Source of the DNA: Oligoflexales bacterium
Lineage (GTDB): Bacteria; Bdellovibrionota_B; Oligoflexia; Oligoflexales; RGVZ01
NCBI GenBank assembly: GCA_947494335.1
Contig: CANLUT010000005.1
Coordinates: forward strand, 186,001 to 250,000
Direction of reading: 5' to 3'
Length of the DNA stretch: 64,000 bases
The notes under the pieces were generated by a model. That model was given only the letters and a program-made list of their open reading frames with translations, ran no database searches and was not told where the DNA came from. Position numbers and translations under genes: made by a program. Positions 8,698-16,423 of the stretch are shown here, one piece after another. Each line of letters begins with the position of its first letter. Position 1 is the stretch's first letter.

Positions 8698-9634
8698 ATA
8701 TGGAATCCAGTCCCCAAATAAAACTTCTTGCTAAAGCCTTTATCGCTTGTTCACCTTTAGGACCAATTGGTGCAGCGAGTGCCATGGCATGTTCCGAATG
8801 CTGTGATGAGCGTTGTTTCAATGGCTCCAGCCAGTGGTGGTGAAGCTGACCAGGGGCCAGAAGGGTCAGTGACTCAGTTAAATAACCGGACAGAATGGTC
8901 TGAATGTCGGCAATGAGCTCATCTGGAGATAGGGCGCCCCATTCATGGATAACAGCTTGTAAATCCGCTCCTTTGCCAATAATCATCCAAGAGACGATTT
9001 TCGCTCCTCTACGACGTACGAATACAAGCGAATTGGGTATCGTTAAAAGTGCCTTGAACTCCCTCGGACTGCGCTCGACTCCCCACTCAAGTCTTGGTCT
9101 TAAGGTCATCATGGAGCTCAGATCAGTATCGGTCAGACTACTGGGATCAACCCTGCGCAGCCCGGTATCATAAGGTCGTTCCGACCTGGAAATGGTCAGG
9201 CGCCATTCGCGCCCAATCGACGAAAAGCCGAAATTTTGGTAAAATTCTAATAAATCGCTCCAAAGAACCAGCGCGCAAAGACTCTGAGTGTAGGCAAGAT
9301 TTTCCAGCTGTGCGATCAGAGAGCGCATGTGACCCTGACCTCGAAAGTTTTCGTCGGTGGCCACATTGCCCACGAGACCAATAGGGATCGACTTCTGTTC
9401 TGAAGAGTGCTTGAGAGTGCGTGGCCATAGGCTGGCATGACCAATGAGCTGATTGCCCATGAATGCGCACCAACTGGTCGAGTTCCCCTCTGTAGAAAGC
9501 ACCAGAGGATACTCAGCATCATAGGACCAGTCGAGAGTTCCCTCGCGCAGGGACTTCATCAGAAGAAGGTCCCGTGAGTCCCGCTCGAGGGACGAGGCAG
9601 GGTTGCGAAACGAAATGTTCGATGGCGCGGACAC
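8696..9634 (-). CDS. GNAT family N-acetyltransferase
   Basis: The 312-residue protein has a GNAT domain in its first half. The acetyl-CoA binding segment GLVGNVATDENFRGQGHMRSL (quoted in part: NFRGQGHMRSL) carries the R/QxxGxG/A motif near residue 110, and FYQNFGF near residue 150 is the usual motif-B segment. The second half resembles a further acetyltransferase-like or Eis-type C-terminal region. The start is GTG, placed 6 nt after a perfect AGGAGG. The substrate is unknown. It is divergent from fliD and sits inside a flagellar gene block, so modification of a motility protein is possible but unproven. Confidence 0.85.
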   Translation of the reverse strand: MSAPSNISFRNPASSLERDSRDLLLMKSLREGTLDWSYDAEYPLVLSTEGNSTSWCAFMGNQLIGHASLWPRTLKHSSEQKSIPIGLVGNVATDENFRGQGHMRSLIAQLENLAYTQSLCALVLWSDLLEFYQNFGFSSIGREWRLTISRSERPYDTGLRRVDPSSLTDTDLSSMMTLRPRLEWGVERSPREFKALLTIPNSLVFVRRRGAKIVSWMIIGKGADLQAVIHEWGALSPDELIADIQTILSGYLTESLTLLAPGQLHHHWLEPLKQRSSQHSEHAMALAAPIGPKGEQAIKALARSFIWGLDSI

Positions 9635-9665
9635 TTTGTGCCTCCTATGATTAACGCACTTTGTG
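9632..9665. repeat. two copies of CACTTTGTG between fliD and the acetyltransferase
   Basis: CACTTTGTG occurs at 9632-9640 and again at 9657-9665, 25 bp apart start to start. Each copy is itself near-palindromic (CAC-TTT-GTG). The first overlaps the GTG start of the acetyltransferase and the second lies in the intergenic region before fliD. This could be an operator pair or chance. Confidence 0.3.
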
Positions 9666-9726
9666 AGTATACCATGACCTGGCCTTTTAGAGACGCTGTG
9701 ATCACAATGGATGGAGGATTTTTACA

Positions 9727-11085
9727 ATGCCAATCAGAATGAGTGGAGTTGGCGGCGGATTTGATCCAAAACTCGTGGATCAGCTGATTGAAGCTGAAAA
9801 AATTCCGATTGAATCCGCGAAACAGCGGAAAGAGAAATTTACGACCGAGAAAAAAGAAATCGAGAAACTTAACGGGTTCTTGAATGAGCTCGACTCAACA
9901 CTGAACTCTCTTAAGTCGAGAGCAGATTTTTTCAAAATGAAAGTCGAATCTTCGCATCCTGATATTATGGATGGCATTTGCAAAGCGGATGCGCTCATCG
10001 GGACCTATGAATTTGAAGTTCGCGGTGTCGCGCGATCTGATAAACAGCTTGCTTACGGGTTCCCTGACAAAGATCAAAGCGCGGTTGGGTTTGGTTATCT
10101 TCAAGTCGAACGTGAAGACATGACTCCAGCAGAGATTACCATTGAGCCGGGATCAACGCTGCAGGATGTGGCTCGCCAGATCAACGACGCTGATGTGGGC
10201 GTTCGCGCGATGGTTGTAAATACGAAGTATAATCCGGACAGTTTTAGACTTCTCGTGGTTAGTGAAAAATCCGGAAAAGAAGCACGAATAAAGGTCGATG
10301 AGGATACCACCTTTCTTGAGTTTCAAAACCAGGTAGTCGGACAAAATCTAGATGTCCTATTTGAAGACGTTCCTGTAACGGATGCGGATAACACTTTAGA
10401 TGAGCTTGTTGATGGTGTGACCTTCAACATAAAAAGAGCGGAACCTGGAACTCGCGTGCAGCTCAACATCACACACGATGTAGATAAAACAATAGAGAGC
10501 ATTAAAGCTTTTGTGGATAAGTATAACCAGCTCAGTGGTTACGGCCATGGTCAGTATCAGGAGGATCCCCAGACTGGCAAGCGGGGTATTTTGGCCGGTG
10601 ATCAGTCATTGACAGCAGTCATGCGCGGAGTCCAATCCGTTATTGGTAATAACCGAAGTAATAGCGGAAAGTTTCAAACACTCGCTGACGTAGGGATCAC
10701 GACTGATCCAAAATCTGGTGCCCTGAAGATGGACGACGCTAAAGTTAAATCTGCATTGGCCGAAGATTACGAAGGCGTTGCACGATTGTTCATTCGTGGT
10801 CGTGACGGAATGGGAATCGCCGAGGCTATGGCTGACAAGCTGAAGTCTCTAAGAGATCCAGGAAGTGGTGCTGTAAAGAGTCGACTAAGAGCTCTCGATA
10901 ACATCATCAAGTCACAAGACGAGGACATTGAGCGACGCGAGCGCCAAGCAGAGTCTAAAGGTGAAATGATTCGACGGCGTTTCGCGGCACTCGACGGGCA
11001 AATTGCCAACATGAAGTCTCAAGGAAGCTTCCTTGCGGCGCGCATGGGAACACCTCAGTCGAGTGGCGGGGGTGATTCGTCTTAA
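9727..11085 (+). CDS. fliD: flagellar hook-associated protein 2 (filament cap)
   Basis: A 452-residue FliD. The N-terminal domain has the family pattern SGVGGGFDPKLVDQLIEAEK followed by a heptad-rich coiled coil (about residues 30-65). The C-terminal domain includes KAFVDKYNQL near residue 260, GILAGDQSLTAVMRGVQ and a terminal coiled coil. The protein caps the growing filament and promotes flagellin insertion. GGAGG lies 9 nt before the ATG. fliS follows 32 nt later, the usual fliD-fliS pairing. Confidence 0.96.
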   Translation: MPIRMSGVGGGFDPKLVDQLIEAEKIPIESAKQRKEKFTTEKKEIEKLNGFLNELDSTLNSLKSRADFFKMKVESSHPDIMDGICKADALIGTYEFEVRGVARSDKQLAYGFPDKDQSAVGFGYLQVEREDMTPAEITIEPGSTLQDVARQINDADVGVRAMVVNTKYNPDSFRLLVVSEKSGKEARIKVDEDTTFLEFQNQVVGQNLDVLFEDVPVTDADNTLDELVDGVTFNIKRAEPGTRVQLNITHDVDKTIESIKAFVDKYNQLSGYGHGQYQEDPQTGKRGILAGDQSLTAVMRGVQSVIGNNRSNSGKFQTLADVGITTDPKSGALKMDDAKVKSALAEDYEGVARLFIRGRDGMGIAEAMADKLKSLRDPGSGAVKSRLRALDNIIKSQDEDIERRERQAESKGEMIRRRFAALDGQIANMKSQGSFLAARMGTPQSSGGGDSS

Positions 11086-11117
11086 GGATGAGACGTTTTA
11101 CTAATTAGGAGTGTGTG

Positions 11118-11633
11118 ATGACGAATCCGTACAAGCAGTATCAGAAAACCCAGGTAGTAACGGCAAGTCGTGAAAAGATCTTGTTGATGTTGTACGAAGG
11201 CGCCATCCGTTTCACAAAGCAAGCTCGCGTAGCTATGCTTGAAAAAAAGATTGCCGACAAAGGCAAAGCAATTAGTAAAGCAACGGCAATTCTCAGTGAG
11301 TTGATGGCGACCCTTGATTTCAAGGTTGGTGGTCAACTAGCGCAAGATCTCGAAAATCTCTACATCTTCATGATTGACAAGCTGATTGAAGCAAACATTC
11401 ACAACAAAGTTGAATGTCTTGATGATGTCGAGAGACTTCTCAACACTCTTTACAGCGCGTGGAAAGATGTTATTGAAAATCCTCGTCCAGACGGAGTGCC
11501 ATCTCCAGTGTTACAGCCTGAGGAATTCAAGAAATATCAAGAGCAGCTCGTAGCAGAAGGCAAGGATATGTCCGATGCCAAGCGCCAAGGCGAGGACGGC
11601 CAGTCCCGTGGCAACCTCAAGGTTGTTGCATAA
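11118..11633 (+). CDS. fliS: flagellar export chaperone FliS
   Basis: A 171-residue protein. The N-terminal NPYKQYQKTQVVTASREKIL and LMLYEGAIRF are diagnostic of FliS, which binds the C-terminus of flagellin and keeps it unfolded for export. It is longer than the usual ~130 residues because of a proline-rich then charged C-terminal tail (from about residue 125). I chose ATG 11118 rather than the GTG just before it, because AGGAG then has 7-nt spacing. Confidence 0.95.
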   Translation: MTNPYKQYQKTQVVTASREKILLMLYEGAIRFTKQARVAMLEKKIADKGKAISKATAILSELMATLDFKVGGQLAQDLENLYIFMIDKLIEANIHNKVECLDDVERLLNTLYSAWKDVIENPRPDGVPSPVLQPEEFKKYQEQLVAEGKDMSDAKRQGEDGQSRGNLKVVA

Positions 11634-11702
11634 AGCTACTCAGCGTTTGAATTTTCCTAAAAAATGTCCCCCATTTCCTCTGTTTGTGGGAATAATTTTC
11701 CG

Positions 11703-11729
11703 ACCACCCCTATGCGGGTGGTTTTTTTT
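11703..11729 (+). terminator. terminator after fliS
   Basis: A stem ACCACCC / GGGTGGT with a 6-nt loop CTATGC, followed by eight Ts. It lies 70 nt after the fliS stop codon. Confidence 0.88.
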
Positions 11730-11852
11730 GCCCTGTCAACGCCCCAATCCTTGAAAAGTTGCAACATTCACCCACGCCTCACAAGGCCTTGATAATCTCA
11801 AGAATACGAGTCAGGAGTTTTTCGGACTTCGTACAACCGTGAGGAGGGACTT

Positions 11853-13175
11853 ATGCCTATTTCACAATCACTGTATACAGCTATTACCGGTTTGTCCGTG
11901 ATGTCCGACGGTATGTCGGTTGTCGCCAACAACATCGCGAACGCCAACGGCAAAGGCTTCAAAAAAGGCCGTGCGGAATTTGAAGACATGGTCTCGTCTG
12001 ACCTGTCGACTGGTTCCGGTGCCGCGCAGCTCGGTCGTGGTGCTCGTATGCGGTCCGTTCGAACACTGCACACTCAGGGTGGTCTTGCGGTAACGGATAA
12101 CGTGACCGACTTGGCGATTCAGGGTAGCGGATTTTTTATTCTGAGCGGTAAGCAAGGTCAAGGCGACGATTCATCTGACCGTAAGTACACCCGCGTTGGA
12201 TCCTTCGTCTTTGATAAAGACGGATATCTTGCTGACCCAGGTGGAGACCGCGTGATGGGATTCCTTTCCACGAAGCAAGGAAACTTGTCGTCTCGTATGC
12301 AAGAAATTCGGATCGAAACAAGCCAGATTCAGCCGAAGAAAACTGACAAGGTCTTCCTTGATTTGAACTTGGATGCCCGTATTAAGCCATCGGAAGTGGA
12401 GTTTGATATCACCAATCCTGAGGCGACGTCCCAATTTAACAATACGATCACCGTATTCGACTCTCACGGTCGCGGCCATCCAATGACGGTATTCTACAAC
12501 CGTGTCCCTACAAGTGAGGGCATTGAGTGGAAGTGGCATGCTTGCGTTGAAGGTAAAGATGTTGCTGATCCGGTCGAAGGACAGGAGTTCATGCTCGGTG
12601 GATCTGGATCAGTCAAATTTGACTCCAAGGGTAACCTTCTTGAAGAAAACTTTGATGGCGGCGCCATCAACTTTGGGGAAGGCGCCGAGTCTAACCAAGT
12701 TATCGAGCTCGACTTCGGTAAGAATATTGGTCTCGAAAAAGGTAACGGCCTCAACGCAACCCGTTCGATTTCCGCAAAAAGTGTGACCAATTTCCACAGC
12801 CAGAACGGTTACGAGACTGGTAACATTAAGAGTATGAACATTGAGCTAGACGGCACGATTCGCGGTATCTATACCAACGGTGTCCAGAGAGTTCTCGGAG
12901 CTTTGGCACTCGCCACCTTTGAAAACCAGGATGGTCTGATGAAGGGCGGTAAAAACAACTTCACGGAGACTCTTGATTCGGGGCCTGCGAAGATTGGATT
13001 GGCACAAAGCGGAACACGCGGTTCGATCTACGCGTCAGCTCTTGAAGAATCCAACGTGGACTTGGCGCAAGAGTTCGTAACAATGATTATGACTCAGCGT
13101 GGATTCCAGGCAAACAGCCGCTCGATTACGACCACTGACTCCATGATTGAAGAGGTCGTGAACTTGAAACGCTAA
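11853..13175 (+). CDS. flgE: flagellar hook protein FlgE
   Basis: A 440-residue hook subunit. It starts with the rod/hook/HAP signature (LYTAITGLSVMSDGMSVVAN then NIANANGKGFKKGRAEF). It ends with the conserved ESNVDLAQEFVTMIMTQRGF and TTTDSMIEEVVNL helix. The centre has FDSHGRGHPMTVFYNR, typical of the FlgE D1/D2 junction. GAGGAGG lies upstream of the ATG. It is monocistronic between two terminators, away from the other hook genes that usually accompany it. Confidence 0.96.
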   Translation: MPISQSLYTAITGLSVMSDGMSVVANNIANANGKGFKKGRAEFEDMVSSDLSTGSGAAQLGRGARMRSVRTLHTQGGLAVTDNVTDLAIQGSGFFILSGKQGQGDDSSDRKYTRVGSFVFDKDGYLADPGGDRVMGFLSTKQGNLSSRMQEIRIETSQIQPKKTDKVFLDLNLDARIKPSEVEFDITNPEATSQFNNTITVFDSHGRGHPMTVFYNRVPTSEGIEWKWHACVEGKDVADPVEGQEFMLGGSGSVKFDSKGNLLEENFDGGAINFGEGAESNQVIELDFGKNIGLEKGNGLNATRSISAKSVTNFHSQNGYETGNIKSMNIELDGTIRGIYTNGVQRVLGALALATFENQDGLMKGGKNNFTETLDSGPAKIGLAQSGTRGSIYASALEESNVDLAQEFVTMIMTQRGFQANSRSITTTDSMIEEVVNLKR

Positions 13176-13207
13176 TTAGATTCCTTCTGAGGTTTGGTTG
13201 AATTGAG

Positions 13208-13238
13208 GAGGCCGTCCCATGGGGCGGCCTCTGTTTTT
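13208..13238 (+). terminator. terminator after flgE
   Basis: An 11-bp stem GAGGCCGTCCC / GGGGCGGCCTC (one G-T pair) with a 2-nt apex, followed by CTGTTTTTTG. It begins 32 nt after the flgE stop codon. Confidence 0.9.
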
Positions 13239-13248
13239 TGGTAAATTA

Positions 13249-13307
13249 GGGACACACGACCAAACCAAAATTAATATATGGACAATCAAGGTTTGGTCGT
13301 GTTTCCC
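13249..13307. repeat. long palindromic intergenic element (element D)
   Basis: GGGACACACGACCAAACC (13249-13266) and GGTTTGGTCGTGTTTCCC (13290-13307) are inverted repeats matching at 17 of 18 positions around an AT-rich 23-nt loop. There is no T-run, so it is not an ordinary terminator. Its GGGACAC-like ends recall those of the hairpins at 14.1, 24.8 and 31.0 kb, but the inner sequence differs. Confidence 0.75.
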
Positions 13308-13315
13308 CAAATACC

Positions 13316-13414
13316 CTAACCGCCTGTAATTACTTGCCGATTCTTCAAGATAGCAATCCCAAACGGCATCTGCCCCTGAGACGTTAGCTCCGGTTCCTGC
13401 TTCAACTTCGGCAT
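13316..13414 (-). CDS. possible 32-residue protein or gene remnant
   Basis: A minus-strand frame from ATG 13414 to TAG 13316 encodes 32 residues containing TSQGQMPFGIAILKNRQV. It ends 9 nt before the right arm of palindromic element D. It may be the decayed 3' end of a gene that carried the palindrome. The ribosome site is weak (GGAG within a GGAGAAAATCTCC palindrome). It is not recognised as any family. Confidence 0.2.
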   Translation of the reverse strand: MPKLKQEPELTSQGQMPFGIAILKNRQVITGG

Positions 13415-13596
13415 AGGAGAAAATCTCCTAAGCTTAGCCTCTTAGGCTGCCGTCGTGCTTCTTTGGACGACTATGTGATAGATTCGCTAAAAGCGATGTC
13501 AGAGGTTTCTTTTATCTGGTTTATTTGCATCAAATATGATGTTAAGTGTCGGCTTCGAAATCGAGATGATCGGAACCATTAAAGGAGATAGTTCTT
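13415..13596. other. intergenic region before an exported protein gene
   Basis: Together with the terminator, palindrome and tiny frame just upstream, this fills the 421-nt gap after flgE. I see no further gene here. The AAAGGAGAT ribosome site of the next gene lies at its end. Confidence 0.4.
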
Positions 13597-14064
13597 ATGA
13601 AAACGCTGGCTTTCAGTTTTGCTTTGATGATTACGGGTTTTTTCCCCAGTTTAGCCTTTGCCGCGATTCCCTGCGTGGCTGACGACGTGGCTTCTCTACC
13701 GGCGACGCTCGTTGGATTGACAAGTGTGAACGGTCAGAGCATTCGCCTTGAGATTACAACACCTGGGCCGTCTAAAGTGGCGCGTTGCTCCGTTACCAGT
13801 ACAGAGTGGGGTGATGAGATCCACTATACATTCGCAGAGCGTTTTGAGGCTGAAGTAAAAGTCAGTGTTGCCAATCCTATGGGTTCCCATCCAACTATTC
13901 ATGTATTCAAGCTTACAGACTTAGTCGTTGAGCCCATTTTAAGCGGTGATGAAAATGGTCGTTTCAACCGGACCGTGAAGATTTTTGACCCATCCCTTAA
14001 AGTCTCATATTTGATGTTTTTAGATGCTAATGGTCGGGTTGGTCGCGTAAGGGCAAAGCTCTAA
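13597..14064 (+). CDS. small exported protein, unknown function
   Basis: The 155-residue product has a clear Sec signal peptide (MKTLAFSFALMITGFF, cleavage expected after AFA near residue 23). The mature part is predicted to be mostly beta-strand, with two cysteines (residues 26 and 64) that could pair. A strong AAAGGAGAT site precedes the ATG. It has no recognised domain and stands alone, followed by a hairpin element. Confidence 0.7.
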   Translation: MKTLAFSFALMITGFFPSLAFAAIPCVADDVASLPATLVGLTSVNGQSIRLEITTPGPSKVARCSVTSTEWGDEIHYTFAERFEAEVKVSVANPMGSHPTIHVFKLTDLVVEPILSGDENGRFNRTVKIFDPSLKVSYLMFLDANGRVGRVRAKL

Positions 14065-14106
14065 AACGGCTGATATTTTTGAAATCAGTATTAATGGCCT
14101 GAAAAT

Positions 14107-14175
14107 CGGCGACGCGTAACTGATTGTCTATTGATGTTACAGATCAAGCAATCGTCAATCAGTAATGTGACGCTG
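14107..14175. repeat. hairpin element copy A (REP-like family)
   Basis: About 69 nt. CTGATTG and CAATCAG form a 7-bp stem; an internal loop (TCT/CGT) and an inner ATTG/CAAT stem follow around GATGTTACAG. The same layout and much of the same sequence recur at 24801-24868 (ATTGATGTTACAG and the outer CTGATTG are shared) and, more diverged, at 30953-31018. It starts 42 nt after a stop codon, as REP-type elements do. Confidence 0.7.
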
Positions 14176-14339
14176 AATTTTTCTGCCTAATGAGACAATT
14201 TGTCTGTCCTGAAACCCTAACTCCGACGTCGTAGCCGCAGGGGTGTTTAAGCGGCCGTAAAATTTGGGTCTTCAATGCCCCCCGAGCCTTCAATTTTAGC
14301 GATTAATGATGGCGCTAGTCAGCTTTCCTGTCCGATCAA
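14176..14339. other. intergenic region, nothing further recognised
   Basis: This is the remainder of the 341-nt gap before the WD40-like lipoprotein gene, apart from hairpin copy A and the promoter described separately. I see no reading frame with a ribosome site here. Confidence 0.4.
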
Positions 14340-14369
14340 TTGGGCGTCGGCTTCGATTAATGCTACAAT
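14340..14369 (+). promoter_or_regulatory. candidate extended -10 promoter
   Basis: TTGGGC (14340-14345) and TACAAT (14364-14369) are 18 nt apart, and the -10 is preceded by TGC, giving an extended -10. It lies 36 nt upstream of the TTG start of the WD40-like lipoprotein. Confidence 0.5.
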
Positions 14370-14405
14370 TTCACCGTATGCTTTTGGCGTGAAAAGGTCG
14401 ACAAA

Positions 14406-15551
14406 TTGAACGCGATTGTTGCATTGCTGGCGATTTTAATATTGGCTTCGAGCTGCAAAACTCGATCCGTGTATCAATCGTCATTGAAGCAAGAAAACGC
14501 GAAAAAGATTCGCCATTCAAATATTGATTTGCCGTTTAAAAACCCAGTGGGTTTTACGTTAGATCCACTGTCGCGACTGGCTTTTTTAACGTCCACATCG
14601 GGAGAAACTGCGCTGATTGATCTCGATCGCGGCAAAGCATTATGGCAAACTGCCTCGAATAAAGAAAAATTTGCGGTTTACGGGGAATTTAGCCCATCTG
14701 GGGCTCTCTTGGCTGTAAATTCCTCTCCGGGGAAAATTACGATTATTGAACCGAAGACCGGTCATGAAGTATCAAACTTAAAGCCTCCGTGCGTCGATCA
14801 ATCTGCTGCACATATTTTCTATTCCAAGATGGTTTGGTCAAATGATCAAAGACTTCTTGCTGCAGCTGTAGCGGCTAAAGGTGTGCTTCCTGAGCGAAAA
14901 AGATTCATCAATATTTGGGACACTCAAACTGGCAACTGCATCTTGGCAGTGCCAGCTGTCGGGAACATATTATCGTTGAGGTTTTCCGGTGACTCGAGGC
15001 ACCTTTACTCTTTTTCTCAGGACACGCATTTTTCAATTTATGATCTCACACGTAGAACTTTCACAACAGTAACTGTGGACGAGCTGAAATATCCTCATGA
15101 CTCATACGGAGCTTTTTTTGGAGGCAAGGTGAGTTTTCGTGATGACGGCAGACTGGCGACCGTAGCCTGGAATAGGTCTATTGGTGAAGCAGGAAATCCC
15201 CAAAACCCGTTTCGCTCAATGCCGATGGTCATTGGTATTGATTTGGAGGCAGGTAAGAAGATTTGGCAACGGGAGTGGACTCCGACCCGCGAAGAGAGGT
15301 TCTTCCAAGTAAAAACAGTTGAATTCGATCCATCTGGCAACCGCCTGGGAGTTTACGTCCATCCGGGTCGATGGTTTGTCATCAACTCAATCAACGGCGA
15401 TATTTTAGAGGTGTTCGAATCTGTAGACGGACCAGTACAATTTGATTCAAGCCTGGACGGCTCAATTCCAAATCTGTTTTTTTCAAAAAAACTCGACAAA
15501 TTCTTCGGTCCAATCGGTGGTGAAAAGCTTCCTGTATGGTCTATAAATTAA
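14406..15551 (+). CDS. WD40/beta-propeller-like lipoprotein
   Basis: A 381-residue protein that starts at TTG, with no nearby ATG in frame and an AAGG site upstream. The signal ends in lipobox LASSC (Cys17). The mature protein has repeated propeller-like blades: FTLDPLSRLAFLTS, GEFSPSGALLAVNS, VWSNDQRLLAAAV, FSGDSRHLYSFS, FRDDGRLATVAW and FDPSGNRLGVYV, each the start of a WD40-type strand set. It should be a surface or periplasmic beta-propeller that binds a partner, with no catalytic motif seen. It converges on the TIGR02147 regulator. Confidence 0.78.
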   Translation: MNAIVALLAILILASSCKTRSVYQSSLKQENAKKIRHSNIDLPFKNPVGFTLDPLSRLAFLTSTSGETALIDLDRGKALWQTASNKEKFAVYGEFSPSGALLAVNSSPGKITIIEPKTGHEVSNLKPPCVDQSAAHIFYSKMVWSNDQRLLAAAVAAKGVLPERKRFINIWDTQTGNCILAVPAVGNILSLRFSGDSRHLYSFSQDTHFSIYDLTRRTFTTVTVDELKYPHDSYGAFFGGKVSFRDDGRLATVAWNRSIGEAGNPQNPFRSMPMVIGIDLEAGKKIWQREWTPTREERFFQVKTVEFDPSGNRLGVYVHPGRWFVINSINGDILEVFESVDGPVQFDSSLDGSIPNLFFSKKLDKFFGPIGGEKLPVWSIN

Positions 15552-15598
15552 AACGAGAAATTACTGGAAGTACAGAGTCGGACGACGTGTGTTGGGTC

Positions 15599-16423
15599 TC
15601 AAGAGTGCGAGAGTGACGAATCAATTTTGGACATCGGAAAAAACTGCAAAGCCATTCCGTAAACCACATCTTTACCGTTACAATATTCCTCAAGCAAGCT
15701 TTGAGAAAAGCTTGCGATCTTTTGTTGGATTTCTCCGAAGCGATCCAAATCAATCGGGATTACAATTGAATCCAAATATCGAGAGGTCATAGGAACTGTA
15801 TCGATAGCTTTACGACCAAGTGTCGCCATTTCCCTATGGTATGACCTAACCCAATCTGATGGGATCCCATTATCTACATTTACTTTGAATGGATTGGCGA
15901 TCCAGCGTCCATCCTCAATCGTGACCAAGCCCAGTCTCTCAAGGCGTCGCAAAACCTCGTACAGCTCAATACTGTTCATGCTGATTAGTTTCATGATTGA
16001 TTCACACGACCCATCATAAAATCCGAGCATCATACACGTATAAACGGCCGAATATTTGGGGTTCGCCACAATTTGAAACTGATCATCCGTCACGTCTTTC
16101 TGATTAGACGTCTTCGTTCGCGCCAGTAGGCGCTTTGAGGCCGCATTTTTTTTACGAACATCGTTGGAAGTGCGAATTAGGACCATGTCCCTGAAATCAG
16201 CCGCTTTGATTGGAGTTAGGCGCAGTTTCTTTGCTATGTTCTGAGCTTTTTCGAGCGACAGATCGCCCTTGCCGGAGAAAATTTCACTTAGTCTAGAATG
16301 CGACATCTCAACATCGCGAGCAAATGCTCTTAGTGAGTAGCCAGAATTCTTCTTTCGACGACTGTTAAAGGCGTCCAAAAGTACTTCTCTGTAGTCGAGC
16401 TGAGAGGAAGACAAATCAGCCAT
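15599..16423 (-). CDS. TIGR02147 family protein (XRE-type HTH regulator)
   Basis: The 274-residue protein begins with the signature LDYREVLLDAFNSRRKKN, then SLRAFARDVEMSHSRLSEIF, a Cro/C1-type helix-turn-helix near residues 28-60. The longer C-terminal part includes a YEVLRRLERLGLV winged-helix-like segment near residue 150. This matches the TIGR02147 family, expanded in Fibrobacter and Bdellovibrio relatives. I chose ATG 16423: it overlaps the stop codon of the Kelch gene by one base (TAATG), a sign of translational coupling. It may regulate, or respond to, the coupled Kelch protein. Its targets are unknown. Confidence 0.85.
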   Translation of the reverse strand: MADLSSSQLDYREVLLDAFNSRRKKNSGYSLRAFARDVEMSHSRLSEIFSGKGDLSLEKAQNIAKKLRLTPIKAADFRDMVLIRTSNDVRKKNAASKRLLARTKTSNQKDVTDDQFQIVANPKYSAVYTCMMLGFYDGSCESIMKLISMNSIELYEVLRRLERLGLVTIEDGRWIANPFKVNVDNGIPSDWVRSYHREMATLGRKAIDTVPMTSRYLDSIVIPIDLDRFGEIQQKIASFSQSLLEEYCNGKDVVYGMALQFFPMSKIDSSLSHS

